DNA of 19,017 nt from an uncultured Oscillospiraceae bacterium (lineage in GTDB: Bacteria; Bacillota; Clostridia; Oscillospirales; Ruminococcaceae): the NCBI GenBank assembly GCA_900552845.1, contig USBC01000016.1, forward strand, positions 1 to 19,017. The letters run 5' to 3'. The translations under genes were made by a program, and so were the position numbers. Each line of letters begins with the position of its first letter. Positions within the stretch are counted from its first letter, which is position 1. The notes below the pieces were generated by a model. The model saw only the letters and a list, made by a program, of their open reading frames with translations. It ran no database searches and was not told the DNA's origin. Positions 7,733 to 14,928 of this stretch are shown here, piece after piece.

Positions 7733-9058
7733 ATGAAAAAAACAAAATATGCGGCAATGGCGGCAGCCATGCTGTTTCTGGTCAGCGCATACCTCGGCAC
7801 CTCGCCTGCCTTGGCACGCTATCTTAACAGCGAACAGTATTTCACCACCCACGCCGCCGAAAACCGCTCTCTCACCGTCGAAGTAGGGCAGACCGGCGCG
7901 GGCAATTTCCTCACCTCCGATGGTGCGGCGTTCCTTGTTACCGCCCCCGCCAGCAGCACCCTGCCGTTCACCTTCACCAATAATGGCAGCGATGCCAAGG
8001 TCATTCGTATCACCTCTACCACCGCACTTGGTTCCTCCGCAGATGAGGTGTTCATTTTGAATCCCTCTAAAAGCGAAGATCCGGCTCAAACCGTCACCGA
8101 TCCCGTCGTCAGCGGTACCGTCAGCACATACACCCAGACCCACACGGTCAACTGGACGCTGTCAGCAGGCATCTACACCGTCTCCATCGAGGTCTTTGAA
8201 GCGCGCGATGTGAAGCTCACCGGCGCCAAGGACGATACCACCGATCCCGCAGCCCCCGAAAATCCTGACAGCTCCGGCGACAGCGATAATTCCGGTGACA
8301 ATACCGGCGATAATACGGGAGATAACACCGGCTCCGGCGAGACCGACCCCGCCGAAACCGAGAATACCCCCGCCGCTCAGTCGGCAGCGCCTGCTGTGCC
8401 CACCCCAACTGCCGAGATGACAGAGAATGAGGAGAACAGCGAAAGCGAAAAAAACGGCGATAATAGCGGCAGCGGCGAGGACGGTACGACCCCCACCACG
8501 CCGTCCAATCCTATCACCCCGGCAGGGGACAGCAACAGCAGTATCGAGGAGGGCAGCGCCAAGCCCTACATCACCCTGCGCGCCGTTTTTGCTGTCCAAA
8601 TCGATGGAAGCGCCTCATCTGTCACCGTCGCGCCGCTTCTTACCATCACCGGTAATAAGCATTCCATCAACGGCACCAATCAGCTTTCCGTTGTCGCCGA
8701 TGCAGCAGTCAGCGACTTTGCCTATTCGGTTCAGCGCTATGTTGAGCTGGAGCAGGACGCTAAAAACGACGGCGGGGAGGATATCAAGGTCAAAGTTCTC
8801 CAGTGGCAGACGATCGAACTGACCGTCCCAGAGGAAGGTACAACCGAGATCCCCGCCATCAAGGGCTTTACCGCCGAGCTGAATGGGAACACCCTTACCC
8901 TCACCAACGCCGAAAGCCAAGCCCCGGCAGGGCTGTACCGTCTTGTCATCGACTTGAAGAATACCGAGGGCTTCCCGCTTTATGTCCCATTCTTAGTCAA
9001 TTACCGTCAGCCCGTTTTGCAGGACGCACAGGAGGAGACCCCCACCGTCGTAATCTGA
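7733..9058 (+). CDS. Secreted protein with Asn/Asp/Gly/Thr-rich linker between two beta domains
   Basis: The 441-aa product begins MKKTKYAAMAAAMLFL. Its hydrophobic leader ends at SPALARYLNSE (24-34), with likely cleavage after Ala28; this could be read by SipW or by an ordinary signal peptidase. Residues about 35-165 form a beta domain with TLPFTFTNNGSDAKVIRI, typical of proteins secreted through SipW loci. Next comes a low-complexity linker (about 170-275) of Asp, Asn, Ser, Gly, Thr, Glu and Pro, including three tandem G-D-N-T units. A second beta domain (about 280-441) follows, ending LVNYRQPVLQDAQEE without a membrane helix or LPXTG. The two-domain layout with a flexible spacer suggests a bridging or spacer component of the surface assembly. 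It is the last gene before the hairpin at 9074-9114. I do not recognise a named family. Confidence 0.75.
   Translation: MKKTKYAAMAAAMLFLVSAYLGTSPALARYLNSEQYFTTHAAENRSLTVEVGQTGAGNFLTSDGAAFLVTAPASSTLPFTFTNNGSDAKVIRITSTTALGSSADEVFILNPSKSEDPAQTVTDPVVSGTVSTYTQTHTVNWTLSAGIYTVSIEVFEARDVKLTGAKDDTTDPAAPENPDSSGDSDNSGDNTGDNTGDNTGSGETDPAETENTPAAQSAAPAVPTPTAEMTENEENSESEKNGDNSGSGEDGTTPTTPSNPITPAGDSNSSIEEGSAKPYITLRAVFAVQIDGSASSVTVAPLLTITGNKHSINGTNQLSVVADAAVSDFAYSVQRYVELEQDAKNDGGEDIKVKVLQWQTIELTVPEEGTTEIPAIKGFTAELNGNTLTLTNAESQAPAGLYRLVIDLKNTEGFPLYVPFLVNYRQPVLQDAQEETPTVVI
8294..8329 (+). repeat. Three in-frame 12-base repeats encoding Gly-Asp-Asn-Thr
   Basis: Units start at 8294, 8306 and 8318. All encode GDNT but differ at third positions, so the repeat is maintained at protein level. 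It lies in the flexible linker of the last surface gene and could change length by slippage, although the synonymous differences argue against recent expansion. Confidence 0.8.
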
Positions 9059-9073
9059 TTATTGGAAACCATC

Positions 9074-9114
9074 AAGCCGCACGGCACCGTCTCAGGGACG
9101 ATGCTGTGCGGCTT
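9074..9114 (+). terminator. Strong hairpin after the surface operon, probable rho-independent terminator
   Basis: An 18-base arm (9074-9091) pairs with 9097-9114 around a 5-base loop. One G-T wobble and one C-A mismatch interrupt the stem, and the outer nine pairs (AAGCCGCAC/GTGCGGCTT) are perfect. A short T-containing stretch (TTTCTGCT) follows on the + strand. It sits 15 bases after the last surface gene and between two convergent units, so it may stop transcripts from both sides. The T-tract is weak. A smaller stem, AGCCC-TTGC-GGGCT, lies at about 9122-9135. Confidence 0.7.
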
Positions 9115-9148
9115 TCTGCTAAGCCCTTGCGGGGCTGTCAAACCACTT

Positions 9149-9691
9149 TTAGCCGGCGTTTATAATGTCCTGCTCGGTCACGTCCAGCCCGAGGATCAGG
9201 GTGTTCTTGTAGAATACAGGCACCTCTCCTGCCGCTACCGTAATGCTGGTCTCGGCAATGGCGCCGTTTTTCACCTCACTTAAATGACCGGCGTAAATGG
9301 GGCTGCCGCCCGTGGCACTTTCAAAGATGCCGAAGTGAGTGATGGTGCCGTAGCCGGTACCACCGTCTGCTTCCTTCTTTGCGGCAGGGAACAGGATCTG
9401 ATTCCCGTTTTTGATGATTCCGCCCTGTGCGGCGTCCATGCACCACAAACCGCTGCCCAAATCGCCGCCGCCCACCGGTACGCGCTTGTATTCGCTATCA
9501 GTCGGTTCGGTAAAGCCGGTGATGCCGCTCTCACCAAGGGTTGGCGTGGTGGTGGAAAGCCCCAGCCACATACCGCTGCTGCCGTTGATGATTTTGGTCA
9601 TGGTGGTGTTGCCGCCGACGGTGTAGCCCAAGGCGGATTTTCTGCCGAAAATGGTTTCCAGAATGGCGTTAGTAATTGCTTTTTTCAACAT
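9149..9691 (-). CDS. Phage tail-associated protein (tail-tip/fibre accessory type)
   Basis: The 180-aa protein starts at 9691 behind GGAGG on the minus strand (9698-9702). Its N-terminal amphipathic stretch is followed by WLGLSTTTPT (42-51), EYKRVPVGGG (67-76) and YGTITHFGIFESATGG (119-134). The order 'LxLsttxP ... YxRvxv ... itHfGiFdaatGG' is one I recognise from small phage structural proteins encoded next to tail fibres. This is recollection, not a search. The ending is beta-rich, VTVAAGEVPVFYKNTLILGLD-like in character, with no enzyme motif. It is the last gene of a four-gene minus-strand unit, 20 bases after the 517-aa gene. A structural role at a virion tail or tail-like particle is likely; precise position in a particle is unknown. 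Confidence 0.65.
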   Translation of the reverse strand: MLKKAITNAILETIFGRKSALGYTVGGNTTMTKIINGSSGMWLGLSTTTPTLGESGITGFTEPTDSEYKRVPVGGGDLGSGLWCMDAAQGGIIKNGNQILFPAAKKEADGGTGYGTITHFGIFESATGGSPIYAGHLSEVKNGAIAETSITVAAGEVPVFYKNTLILGLDVTEQDIINAG

Positions 9692-9711
9692 ATTTTTCCT
9701 CCGTATTTTAG

Positions 9712-11265
9712 TTACTGTTTACCGTAAAGGTCGAATTCAATGGTAAAGGAGCGGTTCCCCAGCGGCTTATACTGCTGGATCAGCACACTTTGGAAAAAGG
9801 ACTGCTGATAGCTGTCCATCTCCTCGTAGGGGACTTCGTCCTTGGAATAATAGCCGCGGGCGCTCAGCGCCGCCTGTACGGTCTCCGCCGTGACCGTTTG
9901 GGTCACAAGGGAAGGCTCGCCGTTCGTTTCGGTCGCTTCGGAACCGATGCCGGTGATGTTCCAGCCGGCACCGAGAACGACATCACCATAGCTCCAGTCA
10001 TGGTTAAAGCCGGTTTTCATCAGCGCTTCGGGTATGGTCTGCGCTCCTTCGCTGTACCAGCAGATCAGCGCGGTCAGGCTGCCGGTGATAAAGCCTGCCA
10101 ACGGTGCCGTAATGCCGTCGGCAGCTCCGGAATTGATGAAGTAAAAGGCACTTTGATAGCTGCTCATGCCGTTTTCATAGTCCGGCATGGTGCCGGTGGG
10201 CGTTTGCAGGGTGTAGGCAGCGGGCACCGGCTCGCCGTCCTCCGCCGCCGGACGTAACACAAAGGGAAAGTGGATCCTATCCCCGGGCAAAAGCCACGAA
10301 GAAGTAACAGCGCTGTATGCAGTAATGTAGTCCTCCGTGTTCATGCAGTCACGGCTCCACTGGTCGTTCAGCACGGCGGGCAGCGCACGGTACAGCACCT
10401 GCCGCAGTCCCTCCCAGCTTTTCGGGTCACTGTCGGCGATCTGCGGGATCTCACAGAGCCTGTCCATAAAAAGCGCATGGGTTGCTCCCGCAAAAATCGC
10501 CTCAAATTCCGATTTGCGCTCGGTCATCAGCTCGGCACATAGCTCGTCCAGCTTAGAGCTTATGGCGGGGACGCAGCTACCGGCATTTATCAGGCACTGG
10601 GGATAGCCCTGATCCAACCAGGAAAACTGATTCTGACCGCTCCAGATCTGAAGCCGCAGCCGGTCGGGGGAGGCAATAATGCAGCCCTTGCCCTCGGCGT
10701 CGCCCCATTCCGAAAGGTCGGGCGCCTCGGCGCTGCCGCCGGTCGTCTCCAGCGTGCCGGTCACTCCGGCAATCGCCACGTCTTTCTTGATATTTTCCGG
10801 CAGCAGGGTATCCGGCTTGCGCAGAATGACAACGGAAAGGCTGTAGCCGTCATCTGCCTGCACCGATTGATCGCCCGCCGCCATCGAAAGATCGACAAAT
10901 TTTGTCTGCGGCGGCAGCGGTGTTGAGATCGGGGTTTCCACCGTTACCGTCAGGCGCTCCAGTCCGTCGTAGCCCTCCGAGGGGGCAAAGGTGGTGGTGC
11001 TGAGGTTCTTCGTCAGCGTCACCTCGCGGCTTTCCAGCTTCGGCAGGATATTGACATTCGCCGTCACCTTGGAAAGCCCGTCATAGCCTTCGTCCGGCAG
11101 GATCTCCGCCGTTCCGTTTTGGATAATCTCTACGGTCTTTTCCTGCGTCATTGCTTCCAAGTTGAATTCCGCTGCTCCGCCGTCGGCGTCAGGGATTTTC
11201 AATTGCTTGATGCCGTGGAATACTGTTTCAGCTCCAAATGCGTCTTTCAGCTTGATATTTGCCAT
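9712..11265 (-). CDS. Large tail-fibre/baseplate-type phage structural protein
   Basis: The 517-aa protein starts at ATG 11265 with GGAGGTGA on the minus strand (11270-11277). Its first A overlaps the previous gene's TAA. The N-terminus, IKLKDAFGAETVFHGIKQLK, followed by IPDADGG, is typical of phage tail appendage proteins of Firmicutes as I recall them. Residues about 43-170 hold repeated modules: EIIQNGTAEILPDEGYDGLS, then a second copy containing APSEGYDGLERLTVTVE, then QADDGYSLSV. The 'PdxGYDGLskVtvtV' repeat is common in tail-fibre and distal-tail proteins. VAIAGVTGTLE closes this part. The C-terminal 330 residues look globular, with alpha-helical then beta content and several Trp, and I do not recognise them; this would be the place for a receptor-binding or species-specific domain. 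No transmembrane segment is seen. Phage origin is well supported by the repeats; function within a particle is inference. Confidence 0.7.
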   Translation of the reverse strand: MANIKLKDAFGAETVFHGIKQLKIPDADGGAAEFNLEAMTQEKTVEIIQNGTAEILPDEGYDGLSKVTANVNILPKLESREVTLTKNLSTTTFAPSEGYDGLERLTVTVETPISTPLPPQTKFVDLSMAAGDQSVQADDGYSLSVVILRKPDTLLPENIKKDVAIAGVTGTLETTGGSAEAPDLSEWGDAEGKGCIIASPDRLRLQIWSGQNQFSWLDQGYPQCLINAGSCVPAISSKLDELCAELMTERKSEFEAIFAGATHALFMDRLCEIPQIADSDPKSWEGLRQVLYRALPAVLNDQWSRDCMNTEDYITAYSAVTSSWLLPGDRIHFPFVLRPAAEDGEPVPAAYTLQTPTGTMPDYENGMSSYQSAFYFINSGAADGITAPLAGFITGSLTALICWYSEGAQTIPEALMKTGFNHDWSYGDVVLGAGWNITGIGSEATETNGEPSLVTQTVTAETVQAALSARGYYSKDEVPYEEMDSYQQSFFQSVLIQQYKPLGNRSFTIEFDLYGKQ

Positions 11266-12077
11266 TATGTCACCTCCAGTGTGTCGCCGAGCGGGACGGC
11301 GCTGTAAGCTTGGGTTATGGTCAGTGTGCTGCCCTGCTGCACCGGGTATTCCCAGTCCGGCACCAACGAAAGCCCTGCAAGGGACAGCACGGTAATTGCC
11401 TCTGCCGCTTCCGCCTTGGCGGTGGTACCCTTTTGCAGCGGCAGGGCGGTTTTGCCCTCCAGCTGCCCCAAGGCTGTTGGTTCGGTAACGACCTCGGCGT
11501 CTGCGGCAGCATGGGTCACGCCGTCCACCGCCCCGCTAAATATTGCCTCGCAGCTTTCACAGGGCAGCGGAACCGCTGTTCCGGCTGTCGGCGGTATGGC
11601 GCCCGCTGTCTCCGGCAGGGCAGCCTCGCCCGACGACCCATCGGCTTTCCCGTTCAGCCGCAGAGCTTCCATTTTGCCGGTAGTCGTTCCTTTGGCAGCA
11701 TAGCCCTCCGGAAGAACCGGCATCGGCAATCTGTGGCAGTGTTCGGTCGGCTGTGTAATGCGGCTTTCGGTTGCGGCTTTGCCGCAAAGCGGTACGGCAT
11801 CGGTGGCTTTGCTGCCTTGGGCGGTGCAGTTGTCCGGCTCGGCAGCAGAGAGCATGTCCACCGCTTTTCGGGCGGCAGGCTGCCGTACTGCGACGGCTTG
11901 GATATCGGCATTGCCGCTCGACAGCAGGGCTGCCTCCTGTGCGCCCAGCCCGCAGGCGGGAGAAGGCTGAGCCAGCAGCAAAGCTGCTGCCGCCAGCGCC
12001 CCTGCGGAGAGCAGGCTTTGGTAGCGGTACAGCCCATGCCTGCCGCCCGCTCCCTCCAGCAAAAGAATGGTCGGCAT
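11265..12077 (-). CDS. Ala-rich protein of the phage-like unit, unrecognised
   Basis: This 270-aa protein starts at ATG 12077, whose A is the last base of the preceding gene's TAA, so translation is probably coupled. It begins MPTILLLEGAGG. A hydrophobic Ala/Leu stretch follows (about residues 19-37, SLLSAGALAAAALLLA) that could be a membrane or leader helix. The middle is Ala/Gly/Thr-rich low complexity with six scattered cysteines, including P-C-E-S-C. The final 30 residues, VQQGSTLTITQAYSAVPLG plus DTLEVT, have the beta character of phage structural proteins. I do not recognise a family. The evidence that it is a gene is its tight start and stop overlaps with both neighbours in the same frame order and strand. 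Many open frames overlap here on both strands, because the composition is GC-rich, but none of them has such signals. Its cysteine content is odd for a tail protein. Confidence 0.6.
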   Translation of the reverse strand: MPTILLLEGAGGRHGLYRYQSLLSAGALAAAALLLAQPSPACGLGAQEAALLSSGNADIQAVAVRQPAARKAVDMLSAAEPDNCTAQGSKATDAVPLCGKAATESRITQPTEHCHRLPMPVLPEGYAAKGTTTGKMEALRLNGKADGSSGEAALPETAGAIPPTAGTAVPLPCESCEAIFSGAVDGVTHAAADAEVVTEPTALGQLEGKTALPLQKGTTAKAEAAEAITVLSLAGLSLVPDWEYPVQQGSTLTITQAYSAVPLGDTLEVT

Positions 12078-12394
12078 TAGTCCTCCTCCCACTGCAGAGC
12101 CCGTAGGGGCAGGTCGTTCTCGGGCTTTTTGCCATAGGCCAGCAGCGTCAGTACCCCTGTCTCCTGCCCGCCCTCCTGAATGTTTGCCTCCTGCAGCTCA
12201 AAAAGCAGGTTAGCTGAGATCTCCTGCGCAGGCGCAAGGATCTGCACGCTGGTACCCGTTACGCCCGCGAGCGCGACCCGACAGGAAAACGGCGCTTGAT
12301 TGCCCTGCCAGTCTGCGGCAGGCAATGTGACCAGCTGCGTGCGCCAATGCCCGCCGGCTCCGATGGTGATGGGCGTTGCCCATATCTTGCTCAT
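12077..12394 (-). CDS. Small phage-type beta-sandwich structural accessory protein
   Basis: The 105-aa protein starts at ATG 12394, with AAGGAG on the minus strand at 12402-12407. An in-frame start at 12430 has no comparable site. The pattern VTLPAADWQGNQAPFSCRVA, then LAGVTGTSVQILAP, then GVLTLLAYGKKPENDLPL fits small phage proteins I recall with 'vtLpaagW...aPytqtvav.GVta...v.v.p'. In those the C-terminal 'tftaxxkPxxdlxv' strand ends the domain. It is the first gene of the four-gene minus unit, and its stop TAA shares one base with the next start. No enzyme residues are visible. Phage relatedness is from pattern recognition only. Confidence 0.65.
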   Translation of the reverse strand: MSKIWATPITIGAGGHWRTQLVTLPAADWQGNQAPFSCRVALAGVTGTSVQILAPAQEISANLLFELQEANIQEGGQETGVLTLLAYGKKPENDLPLRALQWEED

Positions 12395-12812
12395 TTCATC
12401 ACTCCTTGTGAAAAATATCCCCTGCACCAATACGCGCCGGGCCAGGGAAATTTGCAGTGAAAGTGTTGAATTCGCACAAAGTTTTACGAAAAATTTACAT
12501 TATTGGGAAATGATGGAGTAATTGAGGCGCTTGAATACCTGTTTGTCAGAAGAAATGACAGGCCAGCCAAGCGGCGGTGCGAGGGAGAAACGAGGCCCCA
12601 ACAGGGTGGAAAATGGGACAGCTTGACGGTTGCAGGGGTTGCTGTTTTTTTGGAGGAATGGATGACCGGCGGACGGCAGCCATGGGCAGATTGCTCTGCT
12701 TTTTTTGTGCGGCAGAGCGCAATGGAGAAAAGGACATACGAGAGGCGGGGAGATCGCAGCGGGCGACGTTGACCGGAGGAGAGGGCGTCCGGCAGAGGGG
12801 CAACGGGGGAAG
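12395..12812. other. Gene-free stretch with an imperfect sequence duplication
   Basis: I see no convincing gene here. Open frames exist on both strands (for example minus 12894-12484 and plus 12503-12772), but they lack ribosome sites and give Arg/Pro/Ser-rich products without domains. The minus-strand unit's promoter should lie between about 12410 and 12520; this part is AT-rich (12455-12515), but I could not pick a clear -35/-10 pair. From 12664 on, the sequence resembles the region that carries the radical SAM promoter (see findings). Confidence 0.5.
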
Positions 12813-12819
12813 GATTGCT

Positions 12820-12848
12820 TTGTTCTTTGTGCGGAGGTATGCTATAAT
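12820..12848 (+). promoter_or_regulatory. Sigma-A type promoter of the radical SAM gene
   Basis: TTGTTC (12820-12825) and a perfect TATAAT (12843-12848) are separated by 17 bases. A TG one base before the -10 box makes it an extended -10. A start point would lie near 12855, about 25 bases before the start codon. A GGGAGGG ribosome site is at 12867-12873. Confidence 0.85.
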
Positions 12849-12880
12849 CGGAACGAGAAACCATACGGGAGGGCAGCGTG

Positions 12881-13735
12881 ATGCGGCAGTACAATAAAGT
12901 CTATTTGGAGATCACCAACCGGTGCAATCTGCGGTGCAGCTTTTGCCCCGGTACAAAGCGGCAGCCCCGCACCATGAGCCCGGCGGAGTTCCGCTTTTTG
13001 GCGGAGCGGATACGCCCTGCCACCCGCTATCTTTATCTTCATCTGATGGGGGAGCCGCTGCTCCACCCTGCGCTGCCGGAGCTTTTGCAGATTGCCGGAG
13101 AGCTGGATTTTCGGGTGAATATCACCACCAACGGGACGCTGCTGGCGCAGGCAGGCGGGGTGCTGCTTGCCGACTTTCCTGTGCGCAAGATCAGCATTTC
13201 GCTGCACAGTCTGGAGACAAACGACGGGCAGGAGCGGTTTTCTGCTTATCTGGAGCAGTGTATTGTCTTTGCAAGAAAAGCTGCGGCAGCGGGAAGGATA
13301 ACGGGACTGCGGCTGTGGAATCTGGACGGTGCAACAGCAGGGCAAAACGATCTGAACGAGCCGATCCTGACGGCGCTGCACCGGGCTTTTCCGGCGGAAT
13401 GGCAGCCGGTGCGGGAGGGCTTTCGGCTGTCGGAGCGCATCTTTTTGGAATTCGGCGAGCGGTTTGAGTGGCCCGATCTTTCGGCAGAGGAGGTAAGGGG
13501 ACAGGCATTCTGCTATGGCTTGCGGGATCAGTTCGGGGTGCTGTGCGACGGCACGGTGGTGCCCTGCTGCCTTGACCACGAGGGCGACCTTGCTTTGGGC
13601 AACCTGTTCACCGAGCCGTTGGAGGAGATCCTTTCCTCACCGCGCGCAAGGGCGATCTATGAGGGCTTTTCGGGGCGGCAGGCGATGGAGGAGCTATGCC
13701 GGAAATGCGGCTATGCCCGCCGTTTTATCCGCTGA
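12881..13735 (+). CDS. Radical SAM/SPASM domain protein
   Basis: The 284-aa protein starts at ATG 12881; a GTG directly before it at 12878 is a possible alternative. The radical SAM core begins at once. Cys15, Cys19 and Cys22 (CNLRCSFC) bind the 4Fe-4S cluster that cleaves S-adenosylmethionine, HLMGEPLLHP (54-63) is the GGE-like SAM-contact motif, and ITTNGTLL (81-88) is the next strand. The C-terminal part has the cysteine set of a SPASM-type auxiliary cluster: FCYG, VLCDGTVVPCC, then ELCRKC with Cys273 and Cys276. SPASM proteins modify peptides, mature enzymes or act on other substrates, and nothing here fixes the substrate. No small peptide precursor gene is visible next to it. It has its own promoter, so it is probably monocistronic or reads weakly into the atp operon 215 bases downstream. 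Family call is strong; substrate unknown. Confidence 0.9.
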   Translation: MRQYNKVYLEITNRCNLRCSFCPGTKRQPRTMSPAEFRFLAERIRPATRYLYLHLMGEPLLHPALPELLQIAGELDFRVNITTNGTLLAQAGGVLLADFPVRKISISLHSLETNDGQERFSAYLEQCIVFARKAAAAGRITGLRLWNLDGATAGQNDLNEPILTALHRAFPAEWQPVREGFRLSERIFLEFGERFEWPDLSAEEVRGQAFCYGLRDQFGVLCDGTVVPCCLDHEGDLALGNLFTEPLEEILSSPRARAIYEGFSGRQAMEELCRKCGYARRFIR

Positions 13736-13809
13736 TAGGAGGCAATTATCAACTTTTTGAGAGAAGAAAATCTTTTATGAACTTTAGACTACCTTTTTTT
13801 GCCGATATG

Positions 13810-13818
13810 TGTTATACT
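13810..13818 (+). promoter_or_regulatory. Extended -10 promoter of the ATP synthase operon
   Basis: TGTTATACT contains a TG one base before a TATACT -10 box (13813-13818), which compensates for the absence of a good -35 at the right distance. The start point would be near 13825. That leaves a leader of about 125 bases before atpB, which contains a 10-base palindrome (GCCGTACGGC, 13847-13856). I saw no known riboswitch in it. No clear terminator separates it from the radical SAM gene. Confidence 0.65.
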
Positions 13819-13936
13819 GAATTCCTGTGATAGCAGGTGCTCCCGCGCCGTACGGCAAAGGACCTCTACCGCTGCAAAACTGTAATGGTCGACCGGTACA
13901 GGAAGCCGGCACCGACAGAGAAAATTGTGAAAAAAA

Positions 13937-13941
13937 GGAGG
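13937..13941 (+). promoter_or_regulatory. Ribosome binding site that sets the atpB start
   Basis: GGAGG follows a run of six A and lies 9 bases before ATG 13951. Upstream in-frame starts would add a basic, cysteine-containing extension foreign to the a subunit and would fall in the untranslated leader. Confidence 0.85.
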
Positions 13942-13950
13942 TGTTGGTTC

Positions 13951-14646
13951 ATGGGTAATCTATCGGAATTCCTGATGGAGGAGTTGGAAGCGGCAACCGC
14001 GTTTACGATCCCGATATTCGGCGGGATAGATGTAGCGGAATCCACTGTAATCTCCTGGGTCATTATGGCGATCATTATGATCCTTACCCTGGTACTGACC
14101 AGAAACATGAAGGTGGAAAACCCCGGCAAGCTGCAGGTGGGCGTGGAATATGTCGTTGAATCGCTGCAGAATATCGTGCGGGGAATCGTGGGCCATGAAG
14201 GCGAGCGCTATGTGCCGTACCTTGCCACGGTGCTGGTGTTTCTGGGGATATCCAATGTGTTTGCCGTGACAGGCATGAAGCCCCCCACCAAGGATTTGAA
14301 CGTTTCCGCCGCTGTGGCGCTGATGTCCATTGTTCTGGTGCAGATCGCAAGCATTCGCCAAAACCGGGTCAAGGGCTGGCTGAAGGGCTTTACCAAGCCG
14401 ATCGCAGTCGTAACGCCCATCAATATTATGGAGCTGGCGATCCGTCCGTTGTCCCTCTGCATGCGACTGTTCGGCAATGTGCTGGGCGCTTTCGTCATCA
14501 TGGAGCTGATCAAGCTCGTGGTGCCTGTGTTCGTCCCGGCGGTGTTCAGCCTGTATTTTGACCTGTTCGACGGTCTGATCCAGACCTACGTGTTCGTGTT
14601 CCTGACTTCGCTGTTCATGAAAGAGACCATGGGCGGAGAAGACTGA
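13951..14646 (+). CDS. atpB: ATP synthase Fo subunit a
   Basis: The 231-aa integral membrane protein forms the two half-channels that pass ions to the c ring. The conserved arginine that faces the c-ring carboxylate is Arg172 in the box CMRLFGNVLGA (170-180). Other family landmarks are VEYVVESLQNIV (65-76), YVPYLATVLVFLGISN (87-102) and the final helix around QTYVFVFLTSLFM (211-223). Length is normal for a clostridial a subunit. It leads the operon, with no atpI-like gene in front. It is followed after 39 bases by atpE. A mid-protein loop (KGWLKGF, about 141-147) is typical of Firmicute versions. The identification is firm. Confidence 0.97.
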   Translation: MGNLSEFLMEELEAATAFTIPIFGGIDVAESTVISWVIMAIIMILTLVLTRNMKVENPGKLQVGVEYVVESLQNIVRGIVGHEGERYVPYLATVLVFLGISNVFAVTGMKPPTKDLNVSAAVALMSIVLVQIASIRQNRVKGWLKGFTKPIAVVTPINIMELAIRPLSLCMRLFGNVLGAFVIMELIKLVVPVFVPAVFSLYFDLFDGLIQTYVFVFLTSLFMKETMGGED

Positions 14647-14685
14647 TCCATTGATATTTACTGAATTTAAAAGGAGATTATTACT

Positions 14686-14913
14686 ATGAATGGTTTGATT
14701 GCTCTGGGCGCTGGCATTGCAGCGCTGACCGGCATTGGCGGCGGTATCGGCATCGGCATCGCAACGGGTAAGGCAACGGAGGCAATCTCCCGTCAGCCCG
14801 AGGCATCCGGCAAGATCCAGACCAACCTGCTGCTGGGCGCTGCTCTGGCAGAAGGTACTGCAATTTTCGGCTTCGTCGTTGCACTGCTGATCATCCTGTT
14901 CCTGGGTCAGTAA
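14686..14913 (+). CDS. atpE: ATP synthase Fo subunit c
   Basis: This 75-aa hairpin of two membrane helices forms the rotating ring. AAAAGGAG at 14669-14676 precedes the ATG. The loop SRQPEASGK (35-43) carries the R-Q-P triad that contacts gamma and epsilon. The ion-binding carboxylate is Glu56 in ALAEGTAIFGF. In sodium-driven rings, such as that of Ilyobacter, a helix-1 glutamine, a serine after the Glu and a tyrosine five residues after it complete the site. Here these positions are Ile23, Gly57 and Phe61, so the ring should carry protons. The glycine-rich helix 1 (GIGGGIGIGIATGKA) is normal for tight ring packing. Two bases separate its stop from the atpF ribosome site. Confidence 0.97.
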   Translation: MNGLIALGAGIAALTGIGGGIGIGIATGKATEAISRQPEASGKIQTNLLLGAALAEGTAIFGFVVALLIILFLGQ

Positions 14914-14928
14914 CGGAGGCGCAGACGA

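Noticed and set aside
8262..8535. Repetitive GATAA/CGGCG pattern considered as a CRISPR or regulatory repeat
   Set aside because: It is in frame and encodes a polar Asp/Asn/Gly/Thr/Ser linker with synonymous variation; no equal spacers.
9149..12394. Whole contractile injection system or tailocin
   Set aside because: No sheath, tube, baseplate hub, ATPase or tape-measure gene is present in the window; only tail-tip type proteins are seen.
12503..12772. Possible small + strand gene in the same gap
   Set aside because: No ribosome site or recognised motif; product is dominated by Arg and Gly, as expected from translated GC-rich noncoding DNA.
12484..12894. Possible minus-strand gene in the gap before the radical SAM gene
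   Set aside because: No ribosome site, Ser/Pro/Arg-rich product, and it runs across the clear + strand promoter and start codon at 12820-12883.
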